Below, piece after piece: positions 60,570-64,000 of a stretch of DNA of 64,000 nucleotides (position 1 is its first letter; every line of letters begins with the position of its first letter). This DNA is from Mesostigma viride (Eukaryota; Streptophyta; Mesostigmatophyceae; Mesostigmatales; Mesostigmataceae), in contig RPFO01000392.1 in NCBI GenBank assembly GCA_009746045.1, positions 2,435,084 through 2,499,083 on the forward strand, written 5' to 3'. The translations under genes and the position numbers were made by a program. The notes beneath the pieces were generated by a model. It was not told the DNA's origin. It did not search any database and was given only the letters and a program-made list of their open reading frames with translations.

Positions 60570-62172
60570 CTAGGAGGTAGGGTGGGAGCCACGGAAGAAT
60601 GGCTTTTTGGAAATAGGCCCCTCTTCACACTGTGCAGTTGCACTACGAGGCTGCTTGCCTTTGCGACTAGCTGCTCTATCCGGCTCGCAAGCACTGCGGT
60701 GCCTCCTAGACTGAGCCCCGTGGACCTTAGGCCTTCCCCGCGGCTTTGCGATTGGTGGGTTGCCACATAACAAGGGCTGTTGGGTTGGCGCAGATGTTGC
60801 TTGCGCATTGACTGGGAGTGGGTGCTGAGCTATCATCGGTTGTGCAGGGCCCGGGGTTGTGGCTGGAAGACCGGGGTTGTCGGAAACACACATCTCAATT
60901 CCACGCTCTATATGCTGCATGATTTCCACTTCCTTACGGGACTCGACCGCCAATTGAACAAGGCGGCGGCTAAGGGCTATCAAGTTGGCATAGTTTGGTG
61001 TCACCTCCACGTTGGAGGGGGTGGTTGGGTCAACAACCAAGTGGGGTGTAGGATGCTGCGGCCTTGTCATCGCTTTGAAAGACTCATTGCGCATATTTGC
61101 CTGATCTAAAGGCAACAACCACTTCTGGTGGACACACTGCAACGGCAGAGCCTTTGCTTGAAGCCACACAGCAATTAGCTCCACAGCAAGCACGTGCCTG
61201 CAAGGGAGGCCCATGTGGACAACATATTGACAACTGCAAGCAATGGGGTGCTTGTCGCTGCCAAGAGTAACAATCCTTGACACTACCGTAGGCTCATCCT
61301 CCTTCAGTTGTTCTCGGCGAGCCTGGCTCCCAGAGCTCTCTGGAGATAACTTTACCTCCACCAGGTTGCCATCATACACGGGACCAACTATGTAATGAAA
61401 CGCCATTGCTAACTGGATTTTCAGCTTGTCAAAAGCATATTTGGCTAACTTTGTCTCAGCATCAACCAAAACCGGGTGGGCTATGGGACTGATGCGGTTC
61501 AGGTGGTGCTTAGATCGACGGTAAAGCTCGATCTCATGTGACTCCGCACGCCGTTGCCACAAATCAGCCAGCACAACAGGGAGCTCCTCCAACTGCGTGG
61601 TTTTGTCCACACGGTTTTTTATCGCGTTGTGCGTGACCTCGGACCTTTGGGAAGAGCTCATCCCAAATGTTGAGTCACCCCAAGTAAAGCGGCGGGCCCA
61701 TTTACGCGCGGTGTCATACAGCTTGTCCATGTGAGACCGCTCACATTTGGCGGGTGGATACAACAAGTCAAACACCTGGTTGTAGCCATCACTACCAGCA
61801 GCCACAAATCGCGCATCCTCAGCAATCTTGGCTCTGCAGCTGGGTACAAAGACGCTGTTTACCACCTCGCAAAGTTGTTGTGTAAGATCTATGAAGGAAG
61901 TATACCCAGGAAAACGATTCTGAAAGTTCTCCACCGGGCTTTGTTTGTAGGTTACGTACTCGTCCCAGAAGATGTTCGCAATATCAGTCGCTAGCGACAA
62001 CCACTCATCGCTTCGACGCACCTCGAACACACGCATGCCGTTCTCCATCGTCCAGCTGAGGAGAAGGCCACAACGCATATTCTTCACCTTCATTTGCCAC
62101 TGAAGCTGGGCAAAATGGTACAGTCGCATCTTCTCCAGGGGATGCGCGTCCTTCCACACAATAGTGCATTGC
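60570..62172 (-). CDS. MULE/FAR1-like transposase, C-terminal segment with SWIM zinc finger
   Basis: Minus-strand coding segment ending at a stop at 60570. Numbering from the first codon of the open frame (62189), it has a Mutator-type core block at about 177-191 (MSSSQRSEVTHNAIK) preceded by KLYDTARKWARRF. A SWIM zinc finger follows (C318, C320, C330, H332; ACSCQYVVHMGLPCRH), then a Pro/Gln/Ala-rich tail with an AT-hook-like PRGRPK at 483-488. These are hallmarks of Mutator-like transposases and their domesticated FAR1/FHY3 relatives, which bind DNA and, in active elements, cut and paste it. The 5' end is probably a splice acceptor (CTTCACAG at 62180-62173), because no convincing start lies nearby; the next in-frame ATG is at residue 21. 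Active element, degenerate copy or domesticated gene cannot be told apart here. Confidence 0.8.
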
Positions 62173-63114
62173 CTGTGAAGCGACAACAAGTCAACAGAGC
62201 GACAACAAGAACATGTACAGAAAAGTTACACCTATGTCTGGCGTAATTCATCGATGCACAACAAAAAGCCCCTTGGGCACACGACATAGAAAGCGAGTTA
62301 GCCAACTGAAACTAAGTGTGTGATAAATATCTTGTCAACTTTGTATAATATATAGATAAATACTTATACTTCTTGAACGTAGCGGTGTATGTAGCTTCTA
62401 AAAGGGAGGGAGGGGGGGTGGGAGGGGGTGAGGGAGGGGGAATGTCAAGCAAACCTGAGGTACTTGGAACTGCAAGGTTACTTGCGAAATTCGGCCGAAC
62501 GAGGCGAAGCAGGCAGCATGTTGGGCAAGGCGGCAAGGCCTTGTGTAGCAAGCGGCGGGTGAAGTGAGTAATGGGCTGCTGGCAACCGGTGTTGCGGCGG
62601 TAAACAGGAGGCATAGCTTGGATGGCGGGAATGGGCATTGAGAATATGCTCTAGTTGGTTGGGGCAACAAGCATGACTTGGTATGGCCTATTGACCAAAT
62701 GTGATACTATTCCCCCTGATGAGGGCGGCGAACACGTGCTACCCGGGCCATGTTGGGGGGGCTAAGCCAACAGGCAAAACTAGTTGGCGAGAAAATCAGA
62801 TATTGTAATGAACCTTTGATTGTTTCATGAAAAGGTTGAGGAAGGTTTAAGGTTTAGATGCATTTCGGGTGACACATGCATTTGGGCCTAAAAATGCAAT
62901 GGTGACACCGCCTTTTGGTAGACCTTGCATGACACATAAAAACCGTGGTTTGCAATCACTGTTAAAACTTGTTGTGCTGATGATGCATAATGGTAAGCCA
63001 CGGAGGCGAAACACTTGTACACTAATTGCTTGGATAATCAAGATGTGTGCAGAGCTGTGGGTGTCCATACCGGCTCTTTACAGTGTTGCGGTGGTAAATT
63101 GGATTGAAACATAC
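62173..63114 (-). other. probable intron(s) or spacer between transposase segments
   Basis: 942 bp between a donor-like GTATGT (from 63114 on the minus strand) and the acceptor at 62173. The flanking exon phases (0 and 2) do not match, so either a small exon lies within, other splice sites are used, or the two segments belong to different genes. Open frames inside (for example minus 62312-62638) are proline-rich and compositional. Confidence 0.45.
62404..62440 (+). other. G-rich tract with quadruplex potential
   Basis: More than four runs of three or more G separated by single A or T bases (GGGAGGGAGGGGGGGTGGG and on). The G-rich strand is plus; the transposase would be transcribed from minus, placing the C-rich sequence in its RNA. 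Confidence 0.8.
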
Positions 63115-64000
63115 GTACCGTTCCTCCCCAGCACGCAAGGTCGGCCCCTCCATGAACGTAGGGTGGGTCTTGACTTCAAGTAGGACGCCATCATCGTACG
63201 TGCATGTCTTGTCAGCCAATGAAACCCAACCCTGCACCAAGCCATCCGTCGTCGCTGCAAACCGACTGTCGTCTTGTGAGACCGCCGTGGGGCATGATGT
63301 CATGGTAGCATCCGGGAAGCTGTCCAGAAAATCTGACTTGGCAGTTGACTCGTGCATGATGCCGTAGCACAAACGCACACGAGTAATCAGATCTTCTGTA
63401 CAGCTAGCAGACTCGCGGCGCAGGTGCCGCAATGCTTCTATCACACGAGCGTGTCCGCATTTGAAACCAAAGTGGCCAGCGACATCGCTTTCAAACATAC
63501 CCAAGACGGCGGCAAGCAGGCTGGCTGTCAAACGTCCGAGGCGCAACATGTCATCCTTTTCAACGTGCGCATTCAACATGCGAGGATGACGAGGGACATG
63601 ACCAGCCTGGAGGTAGGGCAGGTTGGACCAATGGGCCAACGTGCGGCATTTGGGGCCCCAATACTTCTGGGGAAGGAGAAGAAGGACCTGCAAAAAATCT
63701 CTGTCAAAGTGCTCACGGCTGCGAAGATCGGTTTGGTTGCGTAGCCGCCACAATGCCAGGTAAAACTTCTCCCACGCAGCTTCGTCACCGAAGCAACGCC
63801 TCATGTTCTTTGTCACATTCATGATGAAGAGGTGGAATATACAAAGATGATGAGTGATTCCTCGCTTTGTAATCGCCAATGCCATGGCCTGGTCTTCGTC
63901 GGTGATGGCAACCTTCGGCAAGTGCCCATGCATGCACTCAGCGAACTGGTCCCATATCCAGCCAAATGCCTGCTCGTGCTCCGACACCACTGTTAGGGCA
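63115..64000 (-). CDS. MULE transposase, DDE-domain segment (partial, runs off the edge)
   Basis: Open from the right edge of the window; the frame begins ALTVVSEHEQAFGWIWDQF, so the N-terminus lies outside. Numbering from 63990, the typical MULE block with a catalytic-type aspartate is at about 30-36 (TDEDQAM, D31), followed by the C-x-x-H motif of HHLCIFH (C50, H53) and an aromatic helical stretch (WEKFYLALWRL). The sequence continues with NLPYLQAGHV and RLTASLLAAVLGMFES. A good donor (TAC then GTATGT) ends the exon at 63115 in phase 0; read without splicing the frame stops at 63022. It probably belongs with the SWIM segment downstream as one transposase, but it has its own region corresponding to the post-DDE block, so two neighbouring elements are also possible. 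Confidence 0.75.

Noticed and set aside
62173-63115. Direct splice of the two transposase segments (63115 to 62172)
   Set aside because: The donor is phase 0 and the acceptor needs phase 2, so this exact join would shift frame; a further exon or other sites are required.

Overview
The window looks like nuclear DNA of a eukaryote. It has a Mutator-like (MULE/FAR1-type) transposase with a SWIM zinc finger, spliceosomal-type splice signals, several minisatellites and a short inverted-repeat transposon. It has no operons and no rRNA or tRNA genes that I can recognise. A plant or algal lineage is plausible from the FAR1-like protein, but the sequence does not fix the species. Genuine protein-coding content is low; most long open frames here are artefacts of stop-free tandem repeats.

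Layout. (1) 1-4896: a low-gene flank with an 8-bp repeat, a CA-rich repeat, a 23-bp minisatellite of about 54 copies (1513-2752), a few coding-looking fragments on both sides of that minisatellite (perhaps a decayed host gene), and hairpins or inverted repeats just before the array. (2) 4897-56632: a head-to-tail array of 13 units (U1-U13), mostly 4,027-4,029 bp. Each full unit has a leader, a candidate three-exon reading frame, a 30-bp C-rich minisatellite, a short tail and a very GC-rich block ending in a hairpin at the unit junction. Units fall into three sequence types: A (U2, U3, U5-U10, nearly identical), B (U1, U11) and C (U4, U12, truncated U13). (3) 56633-60569: a flank with short repeats, one coding-looking fragment, a 21-bp minisatellite (58095-58909) and a region of CACGTGAGCAT / TTAATTAA repeats. 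(4) 60570-64000: MULE/FAR1-like transposase coding segments on the minus strand, running off the right edge.

The main observation is inside the 4-kb unit. Three consecutive open segments join through canonical GT-AG introns, all in phase 0, into one frame of 268 codons (U1: 5963-6301, 6452-6625, 6856-7149). It is open in type B and C units. The most amplified type A carries two +1 frameshifts in the same frame, so the expanded version is the broken one. Substitutions between copies are mostly amino-acid-changing, so I see no sign of purifying selection; the frame may be a decaying gene or chance. The array also records its own history: a 491-bp transposon in U9, a 239-bp tandem duplication in U11, a 280-bp microhomology deletion before U10, a hybrid U6/U7 junction that may be an assembly fault, and a U1/U11 pair that are near-copies 41 kb apart.
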